Below are positions 12,151 to 25,289 of a DNA stretch of 64,000 nucleotides, piece after piece. The notes beneath the pieces were generated by a model. The model worked only from the letters and a program-made list of their open reading frames with translations. It did not search any database and was not told where the DNA came from. Within the stretch, counting starts at the first letter, position 1, and each line of letters starts with the position of its first letter. This DNA comes from Anthonomus grandis grandis (lineage: Eukaryota; Arthropoda; Insecta; Coleoptera; Curculionidae): contig NC_065558.1 of the NCBI RefSeq assembly GCF_022605725.1, forward strand, positions 6,262,001-6,326,000, given 5' to 3'. Made by a program: the position numbers and the translations under genes.

Positions 12151-15100
12151 TTAGTGCAATTTCTTAATTGTTCCAGAATTTTGAATTTAATTCCAGGCAA
12201 TTGACGTAATTTATGATGTCTTTTAAGTTTTTGTATTTTTCTTGCCTAAATTCTTTCATGTACTTAAGATATTTTTATGTTATTCCAGGAGGGATTTAGA
12301 CTAATTTAGTGCATGAATTAAAAATGTAATTCGTGAAGAAAGTGTTAAAAACAAGTATTCTCTTCGATAAGAATGTTGAAGAAACCGTTGCACCATGCTT
12401 CTACAAAATTTGGGGAACTTAAGTGACTTTAGACATTTGTTTGCTCCTTGGAGATCATTAATAGTTGAAGACTTTTGAAGGAGACGTTGCAGCTTGTCTC
12501 TCAATTTTAACGCCCTGGAAAAATTAAGGAATCTCTTCCAGGCAGTTGAAGTGTGAATGTAGTGGAATGGATTTAATTGCCTTGAACAAGAAATGAGGAG
12601 TAACTAACCAGTTGAGAAATAAATTTTTAACTCTCTGCAAATGCTAGAAAGAACCTCAAGTGCCTAGAAGAAATACTCCTAGGTTGTTGTCTGAAACACA
12701 TGAGAATTTATTTCCAGACAGTTGAATACCTAAAAATTTTAGAAATGGAATTTCTTCCAGGCAGTTATACCACGACTACACATTGGAAACCAGGAATTCA
12801 GTTAAATTCCTTATAAATGAGGAATGACTAGCCAGTTAAAAAATTAATTTTCAACTCTCTGCAAATCCTAGAAAGAAACTCAAGTGCCTAGAAGAAATAC
12901 TTCTAGGTTGTTGATAATTTACTTGAAACCTCCTGCAAAAATAAGGAATGAGTTCAACTACCTGAAAGGCATAAGAAATTATTTCCAGGCAGTTGAATAT
13001 TTGAAAATTTTAGAAATGAGTTCAACTGCCTGGAAGAAACAATAGATTACGTCTAGGCAGTTAAACAATGAACGTTTAACTTCCTGAAAATATGAAGGAA
13101 TGTCTTCCAGAGACAATGATCAATACTCATTATGGAAAATTGGAATTGAACTCAATTCCCTATAAGAACTAAGGAATAACCAGCCAGTTGAAAAATTAAT
13201 TTTCAACTCTCTGCAAATCCTAGAAATGACCTCAAGTGCCTGGAAAAAACACTAATAGACTGTTGATAATTAATTTGACACTTTCAGATAAACAAGAAAT
13301 GATTTAATATTGAAAGTTATGAGAAATTATTTCCAGGCAGTTGAATATTTGAAAATTTCAGAAATGAGTTCAACTGCCTGGAAGAAACAATAGATTAGGT
13401 CTAAGCAGTTGAACAATGAACGTTCAACTCAAAAATAATTCCAGGTTGTTGATAATTAACTTGACACTTCCTGGAAAAACGAGAAATTTTCAACTTTAAT
13501 TGTCTGGAAGACATAAGAATTTATTTCCAGGCAGTTGAGAACCTAAAAGTTTCTAAAATGGAATTTCTTCCAGGCAATTAAACCACAAGTACACATTGGA
13601 AACCTGGAATTTAGTTAAATTCCTTATAAATGAGGAATGACTAGCCAGTTGAAAAATTAATTTTCAACTCTCTGCAAATCCTAGAAAGAACCCCAAGTGT
13701 CTAGAAGAAATACTTCTAGGTTGTTGATAATTGACTTGAAAGTTCCTGGAAAACAAGGAATGACTTCAACTGTCTGAAAGGCATAAGAAATTATTTCCAG
13801 GCAGTTGAATATTTGCAAATTTCAGTAATGAGTTCAACTGCCTGGAAGAAACAATAGATTACGTCTAAGCAGTTGAACAATGAACGTTCAACTCCCTGAA
13901 AATATGAAAGAATGTCTTTCAGAGACACTGAATACTCAATGGAAAATTGGGATTGAACTCAATTCCCTATAAGAACTGAGGAATACCCAGCCAGTTAAAA
14001 AATTAACTTTCAACTCTCTGCAAATCCTAGAAATGACCTCAAGTGCCTGGAAAAAATACTACTAGACTGTTGATAATTAATTTGACACGTGATAAACAAG
14101 AGATGATTTAATTGTCTGAAAGTTATGAGAAATTATTTACAGGCAGTTGAATATTTGAAAATTTCAGTAAAGAGTCCAACTGCCTGGAAGAAACAATAGA
14201 TTATGTCTAAGCAGTTGAACAATGAACATTCAACTCCTTGAAAATATGTAGAAGAATGTCTTCCAGAGACAATGAATACTCAATGGATTCAGTTAAACGT
14301 TTAGATAAACAAGAAATTATTTAATTGTCTGAAAATTTCAGAAATTAGTTTAACTGCCTGAAAGAAATAATGAATTACGTCCAGGCAGTTGGAACAATAA
14401 ATTTTCAATTTCCTGTGAAAATTAAGGAATTTCTTCCAGACAGCTAAAGAATGAATAATTAATAGAAAATTGGGATTGAACTCAATTCCCTATAAAAATT
14501 GAGGAATAACCAGCCAGTTAAAAAATTAACTGTCAACTTTCTGCAAATCCTAGAAATGACTTCAAGTGCCTGGAAAAAATACTCCTAGACTGTTGATAAT
14601 TAATTTGATAATTATAAGAAATTATTTTTAGGTAGACCTGAAAATTTCAGAAAGTAGTTCAACTGCCTGAAAGAAATAATGAATTACGTCCAGGCAGTTG
14701 AACAATTAATTTTCAATTCCCTGTAAAAAATTAGGGAATTTCTTCCAGACAGTTAAAAATCAAGTGAAAACTGGGATTGAATTTAATTCCCTATAAAAAA
14801 AAGAGGAATGACCAACGAGTTGAAAATGAACTTGCAACTCTCAAAAATCCTAGAAATACTCCTAGGCTGTTGATAATTAACTTCACACTTTCTGGAAAAA
14901 CAAGAAATAACTTTAACTGCCTAAAAGGCATAAGAAATTATTTTCAGGCAGTTTTAGTACCTGAAAATTTCAGTAATGAATTCAATTGCCTGAAAGAAAT
15001 CATGAATTACGTCCAGGCAGTTGAAAAATGAATTTTCAATCCCTGAAAATTAAGAAATTTCTTCCAGGCAGTTAAAAATGAAGTGAAAACTGGGATTGAA

Positions 15101-15620
15101 TTTAATTCCCTATAAAAAACGAGGAATGACCAGCGAGTTGAAAATGAACTTGCAACTCTCTGCAAATCCTAGAAGTACTCCAAAGCTGTTGATAATTAAC
15201 TTATACTTGGGTTACCGAACGGATGGAGTTGATAATTAACTTGACACTTTCTGGAAAAACAAGAAATAACTTTAACTGCCTAAAAGGCATAAGAAATTAT
15301 TTCCAGGCAGTTTTAGTACCTGAAAATTTCAGAAATGAATTCAATTGCCTGAAAGAATTAATGAATTACATTAAGCACAATTAAACAATAGTCATCAACG
15401 TCCCTGAAGAAATGAAGACATCTTTTCCAGAGAGTTAAACAATGAATACTCACTGGAAAATTTGAATTCAAATCCTTATAAGAAATGAGGAATGACCAGC
15501 CAGTTGAAAAATGAACATTCAACTCTCTGCAAATCCTAGAAAAGACCTCTAGTGCCTATAAGAAGTTAACAACTATATCCAGGGCATTGAAAACTGAACT
15601 TAACACACCCTGAAAAAAAC
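12150..15620. repeat. long-period minisatellite with CAACTGCCTGGAA / TTCCAGGCAGTTG
   Basis: Landmark phrases recur in the same order with periods of about 300-470 bp: CCAGTTGAAAAATTAATTTT, CAACTCTCTGCAAATCCTAG, AGTGCCTGGAAAAA or AGTGCCTAGAAGAA, GTTGATAATTAACTTGACAC, AAGAAATTATTTCCAGGCAG, TTGAATATTTGAAAATTTCAG, TTCAACTGCCTGGAAGAAAC. Successive CCAGCCAGTT landmarks are near 12835, 13185, 13650, 13990, 14510, 14815, 15130 and 15500. Each unit contains the 13-bp CAACTGCCTGGAA core and its reverse complement, so inverted pairs are frequent. Confidence 0.8.
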
Positions 15621-16044
15621 TTGAAATGCTTGGATAAAACAAGACCCTACTGCCACGCAATTTATAAAATGCCATTCCGTACATGCTACCACCACCATAC
15701 AAACCCTGGTTTAAGGGGCCTGATTTGCTGTTCGCAATTTAATGAAGATCTGTATACAGTGGGTTATAATAGGCGTCAAAAAAAATTAAACTGTTCCAGA
15801 GGTAAACGGCAATTGCTAGATTATTGTTTTAGCAATTAAATTTCAATTTCTCCAAGTGATATATAATGCCTATGCAGACACAACTTATTACTCAAGCAAC
15901 TTTTTTACCGTCAACCTAACTAGGTACACTAATCACGCATCATATTAAAATTAATAGCTGAAAATCGTTCCTCATCAATCTTCCGACGAATATCAACATT
16001 TACGATGGTAACTGAACGATAATAATTTTCAATCATCGCGTTTA

Positions 16045-16485
16045 TTGCGCAACATAAAACTCACTTAGCCTACGCCGGCGCCTGTTGAACCAACAAGGAA
16101 TCGATGCACTGATTGCTGGTAATATATGGTGCACTAAAGATGGTCATAAAGACGAAACATTGCCAGTAAGCGAAGCCATAAAGTCAGCAGCCAAAAAAGG
16201 TCGCGAGAGAGAAAGAGTGAGAGTGAGTTCTTGCTTAAAATGAATTTTTTAATGCTGTTACGATCACGAAACTGGTGGTGAAAAAATGTGGGTTGATCTT
16301 TATCTTATGGCCAGCTGGCGATTGGGTTATTACCGAATTTGGTATGTAGCGACCTTGACTTTGACCATATTAAGAATTTCATTGATGCGGTAGGTTAAGG
16401 AACAGATGGACGCGATCGTCATGGAAATATTTGGTTGTTAACCGGTTTGCTTCAGTTTTCTCCATGGGAACTTCTAATATAGAAT
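16045..16485 (+). pseudogene. unrecognised coding-like remnant
   Basis: Two short stretches read like protein. One runs from about 16060 to 16240 and contains LLNQQGIDALIAGNIWCTKD followed by GHKDETLPVSEAIKSAAKK, ending at a TGA. The other, about 16325-16470, contains LPNLVCSDLDFDHIKNFIDA, then a stop, then GTDGRDRHGNIWLLTG. They have ordinary amino-acid composition unlike the Phe/Lys-rich translations around them, and the region is less AT-rich than its flanks. Stops and a frame change separate them. I do not recognise the family; a transposon protein or a captured gene fragment are both possible. The reading may be chance. Confidence 0.25.
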
Positions 16486-16489
16486 TAGT

Positions 16490-17379
16490 AATTAAAGTTA
16501 TTATCTAGTATAGAATTAGAAACTAAGGGAAGAGACTGTTAAATCTCTAGTACATGCATGAAGAAGAGATGTTTTGGTGCTATGATTTGCGATTTAATTT
16601 ATTCAGTTACACTACTTTCGAAATCAGTAAAGATGCCTCTAAAAGATAACGTCTAATGCCCGAGAATAAAATTAAATAACATTGTAAAACCCTGAACATA
16701 AAAGAACCCGACAAAATAAATTCCTGGACTAAAATAAATCATTTGTGTTTAAATTTTGAAAGACACCCAAAACGTCAATGTTTTTTTAAATTACTTACAT
16801 GTATTATTAAGTCAGATTAAGTAATTAGGATTAATCAATTGATGGCACCCCCTTTAACGACTTCAAACGATTTTTCAGACGATACTTTATAACACTTTGA
16901 CCAAGAAAAAAGTGATGTTTTACCCATACAAAAAGGTTCGTTTCAGCTTTATGCGGATCATACACAAATTCTACCGAAGATTCTAATACTATCAAGAATT
17001 TAAATAAACTATCCTTATAGATCATGAATGTCGCGTAATGCTGTTTGGGAAAAAACAAGAGCTAGATAATAAATGATAAATAATAACTCATGTCTCTAAA
17101 TGCATAAAAAATGCATTTAGTAGAATCAACTTGCTATAGGCCCTTATCAGAAAACAAAAATCATGTTGTGTGATCTGCTAGTACTATAAATGTTTAATCA
17201 TGTGGATGTTGTCTATAGTAATTGTCTTACGATAAACGAAGAATATAAAAATGATGATGGCTGATTTCTCACAAAATTGCAGATATTAGCTGGTTAAACA
17301 TAAAGGAGAGGACGAAATGATTAAAGTTCAGCAACTTCCCAAATTCACGTTGAGCATTATCCAGGCTGCCTTGTACAAA
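16490..17379. other. no gene seen
   Basis: There is an unrecognised 75-codon open frame on the minus strand at 16831-17058 and a small AATGCATTTTTTATGCATT-type palindrome near 17100. Neither is enough to call a feature. Confidence 0.3.
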
Positions 17380-17790
17380 ACTTAGCTTTGATATTGAGAG
17401 TCTTTATAGAAATGTACCAAAGACTCAGATAGGACGCAGTGAACTTCCACTGGAGAAAGTGATGATTGTTTAGTAGGTTTGTCTTCGTAACTTCTACTTT
17501 CAATTCAAAGGTAGGATACAGGATTTCAAGGTGTGGAAGTGGTTCAAATGGTTCTATTATAAGGACAGCAATTCCAAGGTGTTGATTTCGATATGTCGAT
17601 GACACATTTATTATTTGGGACAAAAGCTATATAGAGGTAGCAAAGTTTCTCGAGCATTAAGCCAAGCATCATAGAAGTTGAAAAATGAGTCAGCGCTGCC
17701 CTTCTTAGATGTTTTTGTAAAGAACCACATGGATGCCAGATCAACGAACACAGGACAATACCTACACTACAACTCCAACATTTGACAATT
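17380..17790 (+). pseudogene. Penelope-like element reverse transcriptase fragment
   Basis: Three conserved blocks of Penelope-like (PLE) reverse transcriptase appear in order on the plus strand. FDIESLYRNVP (from 17397) corresponds to the first catalytic Asp block. RYVDDTFIIW (from 17589) is the YVDD catalytic box. LPFLDVFVKN (from 17696) followed by GQYLHYNSN is the region just after the palm. The first two blocks are in the same frame but closer together than in intact PLEs, so some residues are missing. A TAA and a frame change separate the second and third blocks. There is no GIY-YIG endonuclease and no start. The 171-bp satellite starts immediately downstream. A non-LTR RT is less likely because of the PLE-specific spacing and downstream block. 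Confidence 0.7.
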
Positions 17791-20230
17791 TTTGACGTTT
17801 GAAATTTTGTACACAGGTTCGTCAAAAAAATCATTGGACACCTATTTCAGGATTTTACAAAACAATTGCAAAATTTCGAAAAACAAAATTTTTTTTGAAC
17901 AAATAATTTTTTTTTTCGAAAATGCACAAAACACCTTTAACTCAAAAACCAGCAGACAGATACGTTTAAAAATTTGTACACAGGTTTTTTAATAAAATTG
18001 ATTAGACACCTATTTCAGGGTTTTTTAAAAAACAATTGCAAAATTTCGAAAAACAAATTTTGTTTTTGAAAAAATTATTTTTTTTTCCGAAAATGCACAA
18101 AACACCTATAACTCAAAAACCACTTGACAGATACGTTTGAAAATTTGTACACAGGTTCTTTAATAAAATTGATTAGACACCTATTTCAGGGTTTTTTAAA
18201 AAACAATTGCAAAATTTCGAAAAACAAATTTTGTTTTTGAAAAAATAATTTTTTTTCCAAAAATGCACAAAACACCTATAACTCAAAAACCACTTGACAG
18301 ATACGTTTAAAAATTTGTACACAGGTTCTTTAATAAAATTGATTAGACACCTATTTCAGGGTTTTTTAAAAAATAATTGCAAAATTTCGAAAAACAAATT
18401 TTGTTTTTGAAAAAATTATTTTTTTTTTCGAAAATGCACAAAACACCTATAACTCAAAAACCACTTGACAGATGCGTTTGAAAATTTGTACACAGGTTCT
18501 TTAATAAAATTGATTAGACACCTATTTCAGGGTTTTTTAAAAAACAATTGCAAAATTTCGAAAAACAAATTTTGTTTTTGAAAAAATTATTTTTTTTTTC
18601 GAAAATGCACAAAACACCTATAACTCAAAAACCACTTGACAGATGCGTTTGAAAATTTGTACACAGGTTCTTTAATAAAATTGATTAGACACCTATTTCA
18701 GGGTTTTTTAAAAAACAATTGCAAAATTTCGAAAAACAAATTTTGTTTTTGAAAAAATTATTTTTTTTTCCGAAAATACACAAAACACCTATAACTCAAA
18801 AACCACTTGACAGATGCGTTTGAAAATTTGTACACAGTTTCTTTAATAAAATTGATTAGACACCTATTTCAGGGTTTTTTAAAAAACAATTGCAAAATTT
18901 CGAAAAACAAATTTTTTTTTTAAAAATAATTTTTTTTTCGAAATTGTACAAAACACCTATAACTCAAAAACCACTTGACAGATACGTTTGAAAATTTGTA
19001 CACAGGTTCTTTAATAAAATTGATTAGACACCTATTTCAGGGTTTTTTAAAAAACAATTGCAAAATTTCGAAAAACAAATTTTGTGTTTGAAAAAATTAT
19101 TTTTTTCTGAAAATGCACAAAACACCTATAACTCAAAAGCCACTTGACAGTTACGTTTAAAAATTTATTTGTACACAGGTTCTTTAATAAAATTGATTAG
19201 ACACCTATTTCAGGGGTTTTTAAAAAACAATTGCAAAATTTCGAAAAACAAATTTTGTTTTTGAAAAAATATTTTTTTTTTCCGAAAATGCACAAAACAC
19301 CTATAACTCAAAAACCATTTGACAGATACGTTTGAAAATTTGTACAGGTTCTTTAATAAAATTGATTAGACAGCTATTTCAGGGTTTTTTAAAACAATTG
19401 TAAAGTTTCGAAAAAAAAATTATTTTCCGAAAATGCACAAAACACCTATAACTCAAAAACCACTTGACAGATACGTTTAAAAATTTGTACACAGGTTCTT
19501 TAATAAAATTGATTAGACACCTATTTCAGGGTCTCTTAAAAAACAATTGCAAAATTTCGAAAAACAAATTTTGTTTTTAAAAAAATTATTTTTTTTTTCA
19601 AAATTGCACAAAACATTTATAACTCAAAAACCACTTGACAGATACGTTTGAAAATTTGTACACATGTTCTTTAATAAAATTGATTAGACACCTATTTCAG
19701 GGTTTTTTAAAAAACAATTGCAAAATTTCGAAAAACAAATTTTGTTTTTGAAAAAATGATTTTTTTTTTCCGAAAATATACAAAACACCTATAACTCAAA
19801 AACCACTTGACAGATACGTTTGAAAATTTCTACACAGGTTCTTTAATAAAATTGATTAGACACCTATTTCAGGGTTTTTTAAAAAACAATTGCAAAATTT
19901 CGAAAAACAAATTTTGCATTTGAAAAAATATTTTTTTTTCCGAAAATGCACAAAACATCTATAACTCAAAAACCACTTGACAGATACGTTTGAAAATTTG
20001 TACACAGGTTCTTTAATAAAATTGATTAGACACCTATTTCAGGGTTTTTTAAAAAACAATTGCAACATTTCGAAAAACAAATTTTGTTTTTGAAAAAATT
20101 ATTTTTTTTTCCAAAAATGCACAAAACATCTATAACTCAAAAACCACTTGACAGATACGTTTAAAAATCTGTACACAGGTTCTTTAATAAAATTGATTAG
20201 ACACCTATTTAAGGGTTTTACGAAAAATTT
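17788..20230. repeat. satellite 1, 171-bp unit, about 14 copies
   Basis: The GATTAGACACCTATTTCAGG landmark recurs at 18000, 18171, 18341, 18512 and 18683, giving a 170-171 bp unit. Other constant blocks are CACCTATAACTCAAAAACCA, CTTGACAGATACGTTTGAAA, TTTGTACACAGGTTCTTTAA and ACAATTGCAAAATTTCGAAA. Units are about 90-97% alike in the centre; the first unit (17788-17960) is the most diverged, and units near 19370-19440 carry small deletions. AT content is very high and there is no coding potential. Confidence 0.95.
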
Positions 20231-21455
20231 TGAAAAAAATTTTATGTGTTTTCTGAAAAGAATTCTATATGTTTGTGATTATATGTTCCGGTAATTGGAG
20301 TCTGTGTATGCTTTGTAGTGGTTTTCTACTTTTGATATTATTATTATTATTATTATTATTTTATTATTATTGGACTGAAAATTTACCAAAGAAAAATGTT
20401 GTTCTTAACCCTAAAACTTATTGACAGTATAAATTTTATGTAAACTTTAGCGTCTTTTTTATGGTTTGTTAATTATTTGATAAATACATTGTACATTGAA
20501 ATTATGCTTACTAATTTATCAAAATAATGTGTCCCACGTACTAAGACGTCGTAAATAAACGCGGTCATGGTACGTGGCGTACACGTGCCTCAAATGCAAA
20601 GTGGCGATTGCGAGTAGGGAATTATAAAATAATCGTAGATAAAGCATAGAGCCGATCCATAAACTTACTCAGGTAAAGGCAGATGTTACTTTTAACCCGA
20701 ACATGAAAGGCAGCTGAACCTTGACATTTTATATGTCTAGCGTGTGCCATTTTAATCTAATAAAAACTCCCGGTTTGCATTTTAATGCTATAAATCAATA
20801 CTGAGACGACCAAAATAAAAATTAAATAAAGTTATCAGATCCCGCGTATGGAGCCTACACCTCGGAATTCCGATCCCGCCTTCCTTTAATAAAATAATTT
20901 TCAGTTTAATATCCCAGAAAGAATTTGCCAAGATTACGATTTACATAAATTCAACGTTATCGCGTCTAGTATATCGTAGATGCCGCCAAAGGTTTATATT
21001 CAATAGGTTTGGTGCCATTAAACGGCGAGCACAACTACTGGTTTGTAGATGAAGATATACCGGGATTTATTTTAGAAGTCCGGTTTCGTTACGTATGTAT
21101 AATATGGTAAATTGTAGTACTTACAGACCATCCAGTTGTATGTCCAAGAGAAGTTGGATTTTTTTTCAGCAGTTAATTCATCGACTTAATGTTGCACTGG
21201 ACATTTGAACACTGGAAGAAACAAAAAAGTTTAGATAAAAGTGAAACATTGAAAAACTTTACTTTAAATTATGTGAAGGGTTTGAGTTCGTGTATTTTTT
21301 TTTAATATACATTTGTCTCTTAAAAATTAACTTAAGAATAATCTAATTGCAGAGCAATATGTTGCTGAGAAATAAATTACTTAGGGTTGAGTAAGGGGCA
21401 ACATGGATTGAGAAGAGAGCAAGGCAGTCAGAATATCTCGTTATTCCATTCCACG
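20231..21455. other. no gene seen; unique spacer between two satellites, with (ATT)n at 20337-20372
   Basis: An ATT/TTA microsatellite lies at 20337-20372. The rest is unique-looking, with GC-richer patches near 20540-20620 and 20840-20880 and no recognisable protein. Confidence 0.4.
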
Positions 21456-24000
21456 AGCGAAAAACACTATTTGCAGCCGATACAAACACTATTTAGAAAA
21501 TGAAACGATGATATAGAAAACAGGTGGAAAAATCGAATTCTCATTTATATATCTTTATCCCAATGTAAAAATTAGAAGAGGATGGTAATAAAATGATATT
21601 TTTCGGGTATAATTAGACAAACTACGACAGAAAAACACTATTTGCAGCCGGTCCAAACACTATTTAGAAAATGAAACGATGATATAGAAAACAGGTGGAA
21701 AAATCGAATTCTCATTTATATATCTTTATCTTAATCAAAAAATTAGTAGAGGATGGCAATAAAATGATGTTTTTTGCGTATAAATAGACACATTACGAGA
21801 AAAAACACTATTTGCAGCCGGTCCAAACACTATTTAGAAAATGAAGCGATGATATAGAAAAGATGGAAAAATCAAATTCTCATTTATATATCTTTATCCC
21901 AATGTAAAAATTAGAAGAGGATGGTAATAAAATGATATTTTTCGGGTATTATTAGACAAACTACGAGAGAAAAACACTATTTGCAGCCGATCCAAACACT
22001 ATTTAGAACATGAAACGATGATATAGAAAAGGTGGAAAAATCAAATTCTCATTTATATATCTTTATCCCAATGTAAAAATTAGAAGAGGATGGTAATAAA
22101 ATGATATTTTTCGGGTATTATTAGACAAACTACGAGAGAAAAACACTATTTGCAGCCGATCCAAACACTATTTAGAAAATGAAACGATGATATAGAAAAC
22201 AGGTGGAAAAATCGAATTTTCATTTATATATCTTTATCCCAATGTAAAAATTAGAAGAGGATGGTAATAAAATGATATTTTTCGGGTATTATTAGACAAA
22301 CTACGAGAGAAAAACACTATTTGCAGCCGATCCAAACACTATTTAGAAAATGAAACGATGATATAGAAAACAGGTGGAAAAATCGAATTCTCATTTATAT
22401 ATCTTTATCTTAATCAAAAAATTAGTAGAGGATGGCAATAAAATGATGTTTTTTGCGTATAAATAGACACATTACGAGAAAAAACACTATTTGCAGCCGG
22501 TCCAAACACTATTTAGAAAATGAAACGATGATATAGAAAACAGGTGGAAAAATCGAATTCTCATTTATATATCTTTATCTTAATCAAAAAATTAGTAGAG
22601 GATGGCAATAAAATGATGTTTTTTGCGTATAAATAGACACATTACGAGAAAAAACACTATTTGCAGCCGGTCCAAACACTATTTAGAAAATGAAGCGATG
22701 ATATAGAAAAGATGGAAAAATCAAATTCTCATTTATATATCTTTATCCCAATGTAAAAATTAGAAGAGGATCGTAATAAAATGATATTTTTCGGGTATAA
22801 TTAGACAAACTACGAGAGAAAAACACTATTTGCAGCCGATCCAAACACTATTTAGAACATGAAACGATGATATAGAAAAGGTGGAAAAATCAAATTCTCA
22901 TTTATATATCTTTATCCCAATGTAAAAATTAGAAGAGGATGGTAATAAAATGATATTTTTCGGGTATTATTAGACAAACTACGAGAGAAAAACACTATTT
23001 GCAGCCGATCCAAACACTATTTAGAAAATGAAACGATGATATAGAAAACAGGTGGAAAAATCGAATTCTCATTTATATATCTTTATCTTAATCAAAAAAT
23101 TAGTAGAGGATGGCAATAAAATGATGTTTTTTGCGTATAAATAGACACATTACGAGAAAAAACACTATTTGCAGCCGGTCCAAACACTATTTAGAAAATG
23201 AAGCGATGATATAGAAAAGATGGAAAAATCAAATTCTCATTTATATATCTTTATCCCAATGTAAAAATTAGAAGAGGATCGTAATAAAATGATATTTTTC
23301 GGGTATAATTAGACAAACTACGAGAGAAAAACACTATTTGCAGCCGATCCAAACACTATTTAGAACATGAAACGATGATATAGAAAAGGTGGAAAAATCA
23401 AATTCTCATTTATATATCTTTATCCCAATGTAAAAATTAGAAGAGGATGGTAATAAAATGATATTTTTCGGGTATTATTAGACAAACTACGAGAGAAAAA
23501 CACTATTTGCAGCCGATCCAAACACTATTTAGAAAATGAAACGATGATATAGAAAACAGGTGGAAAAATCGAATTTTCATTTATATATCTTTATCCCAAT
23601 GTAAAAATTAGAAGAGGATGGTAATAAAATGACATTTTACTGGTATAATTAGACACATTACGAGAGAAAAACACTATTTGCAGCCGATCCAAACACTATT
23701 TAGAAAATGAAACGATAATATAGACAATAGGTGGAAAAATCGAAGTTTCATTGATATATCCCTTTCTGTCTGAAAATTAGAAGAGGATGGGAATAAAATT
23801 ATATTTTTTGGGTATAATTAGACACATTACGAGCGAAAAACACTTATTCCAGAAGTTCGAGACTCTATTTAGCAAATGAAACGATGACATAGAAAATATT
23901 GCACCTATTTTTCATAAATCATTCATATATATTTATCCTAATGTGAAAAATACAAGAGGATGGGAATAAAATGATGTTTTTCGGATATAATTAGACTGAA
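21455..24000. repeat. satellite 2, 170-bp unit, about 15 copies, with a trimeric higher-order repeat
   Basis: The landmark AAAACACTATTTGCAGCCG recurs at 21461, 21632, 21802 and 21971, so the unit is 169-171 bp. Sequence: AAACACTATTTAGAAAATGA, AACGATGATATAGAAAACAG, TCATTTATATATCTTTATC, TTAGAAGAGGATGGTAATAA. It shares no obvious sequence with satellite 1. Monomer variants differ at fixed sites: TATCTTAATC against TATCCCAATG; GAAGCG with GATGG; GAACATG with AAAGGTGG. They recur in a three-monomer order, best seen by comparing 22651-23158 with 23159-23667 (508-bp shift). The last three units (from about 23640) are clearly more diverged. Confidence 0.95.
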
Positions 24001-24339
24001 AAACAAAATATTAAAAAACAAACAAAGTGTTCCCTTCTATGAGGTCAGTAGAAAGAAATGTACCTGAAAAACTTATGCTGCACATTTTCAATCCTATTGA
24101 TCTTTACATTAGCAAATGTCAGATTAGATTTGACGAGAGATATATATAAAGATTTAAATACTACTGATATCTCTACTTGACCGTTTTACAAAGCTGAACA
24201 TTCAAGAATTCTGCTCGCCTTAGATAATTATAATATGATCAAAGTGGTGAGAAAAATGAAGCTTAGGGTTCAAATAGTCACCAAGAGCCTTCACCAATTC
24301 AACATGCTTTAAAGTTGCGTTATTAATTACATTATTTGC
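24001..24339. other. no gene seen
   Basis: AT-rich sequence following satellite 2; nothing recognisable. Confidence 0.35.
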
Positions 24340-24510
24340 CGTAACTATTTATCCCTGCAAACTCCATACTTATTAGGAGATCCTGATAATTTTGCACCAG
24401 TAAATCCTCTAGCAACACCCCGTATTCAACCAGAATGACACTTCTTATTTGCTTACGCTACTAGTTCTACGAAGAATTCTTAATAAATTAAGTGGAGGAA
24501 CTCAATGTTA
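24340..24510 (+). pseudogene. NUMT: mitochondrial cytochrome b fragment
   Basis: From 24364 the plus strand reads PYLLGDPDNFAPVNPLATPR, then IQPEWHFLFAYA, the conserved C-terminal region of cytochrome b. The Trp of PEWHF is encoded by TGA, which makes sense only in the mitochondrial code, so this is a nuclear copy of mitochondrial DNA and not a gene. After AYA a few codons are altered, and the match resumes in another frame as ILNKLSGG (about 24477-24500), so there is an indel. The 5' edge is blurred. This copy is short, diverged and clearly older than the ATP6/COX3 copy at 42.3 kb. Confidence 0.85.
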
Positions 24511-25289
24511 TCCAATAAATAAAATTATATTTTGATTATTAATTTTACTTGTAATTGTATTATTCTGATTTTATTCCAGGCATTGAAAATAGCATTTCCT
24601 GTCTTTTAGGCTTAAAAAAGGCTTTCCTTTTATTCGAGAATGACATTTGACGTATTTTTTTACATTTCAAACCCAATTAAGAATTTTTATTGATTTTTAA
24701 AGTAATTTTGTCAATTAAGCGATATTATTTTAAACCTCATAAGTTAATAATCTGCCATCGCCCTTATCATCCCTTAAAAAAAAAGAAAAAAAGGCCTTGT
24801 ACAGTACAACTCTTAAACAAAACCAAAAACAAAAAAAAAACAAAGTCTTTTGGTGTATACCGTATCTGGTAAAGATCAGCATTCATCGACGACGTTGTTA
24901 TACACGACACGTTAAACAATCGAAATCGGACAAGGGCACAATAAAAAACCGCATGTGTGCGAGTGAATAGGGCGCAGACCACCTTTAAGAAAAGACCCAA
25001 GGGGTGAAATATTATCACTTTATTATTCTTGGGGATCTAATCGGTGTCAAATCGGAATAACGTCCCGAATATCCCGCGAAGGGGTTGATCGTCGACCCCT
25101 TACCGCGAGGGTTTAACGGTAGCAATTTTTTTTTTTTAATAAAAAATGTTGAAGTCATCCTATTTCGATTTGAAACAATTGAGTTTCATAAATTTTCATT
25201 TACAGGCATTAAAACTCGTTTCAGGGAGAATCGTAATGAAATGATGCTTGTTGCATGTACCATTTAATATCGCGGTGCTCGATTGCGGC
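24511..25289. other. no gene seen
   Basis: 24560-24600 carries an isolated ATTCCAGGCATTGAAAA. 24870-25100 is GC-richer and unique-looking (TCATCGACGACGTTG, CGCGAAGGGGTTGATCGTCG). No protein is recognised. Confidence 0.35.

Noticed and set aside
24690..25018. Overlapping short open frames on both strands near 24.7-25.0 kb
   Set aside because: They are short, mutually overlapping and Lys- or Phe-rich from A/T runs; no domain is visible.
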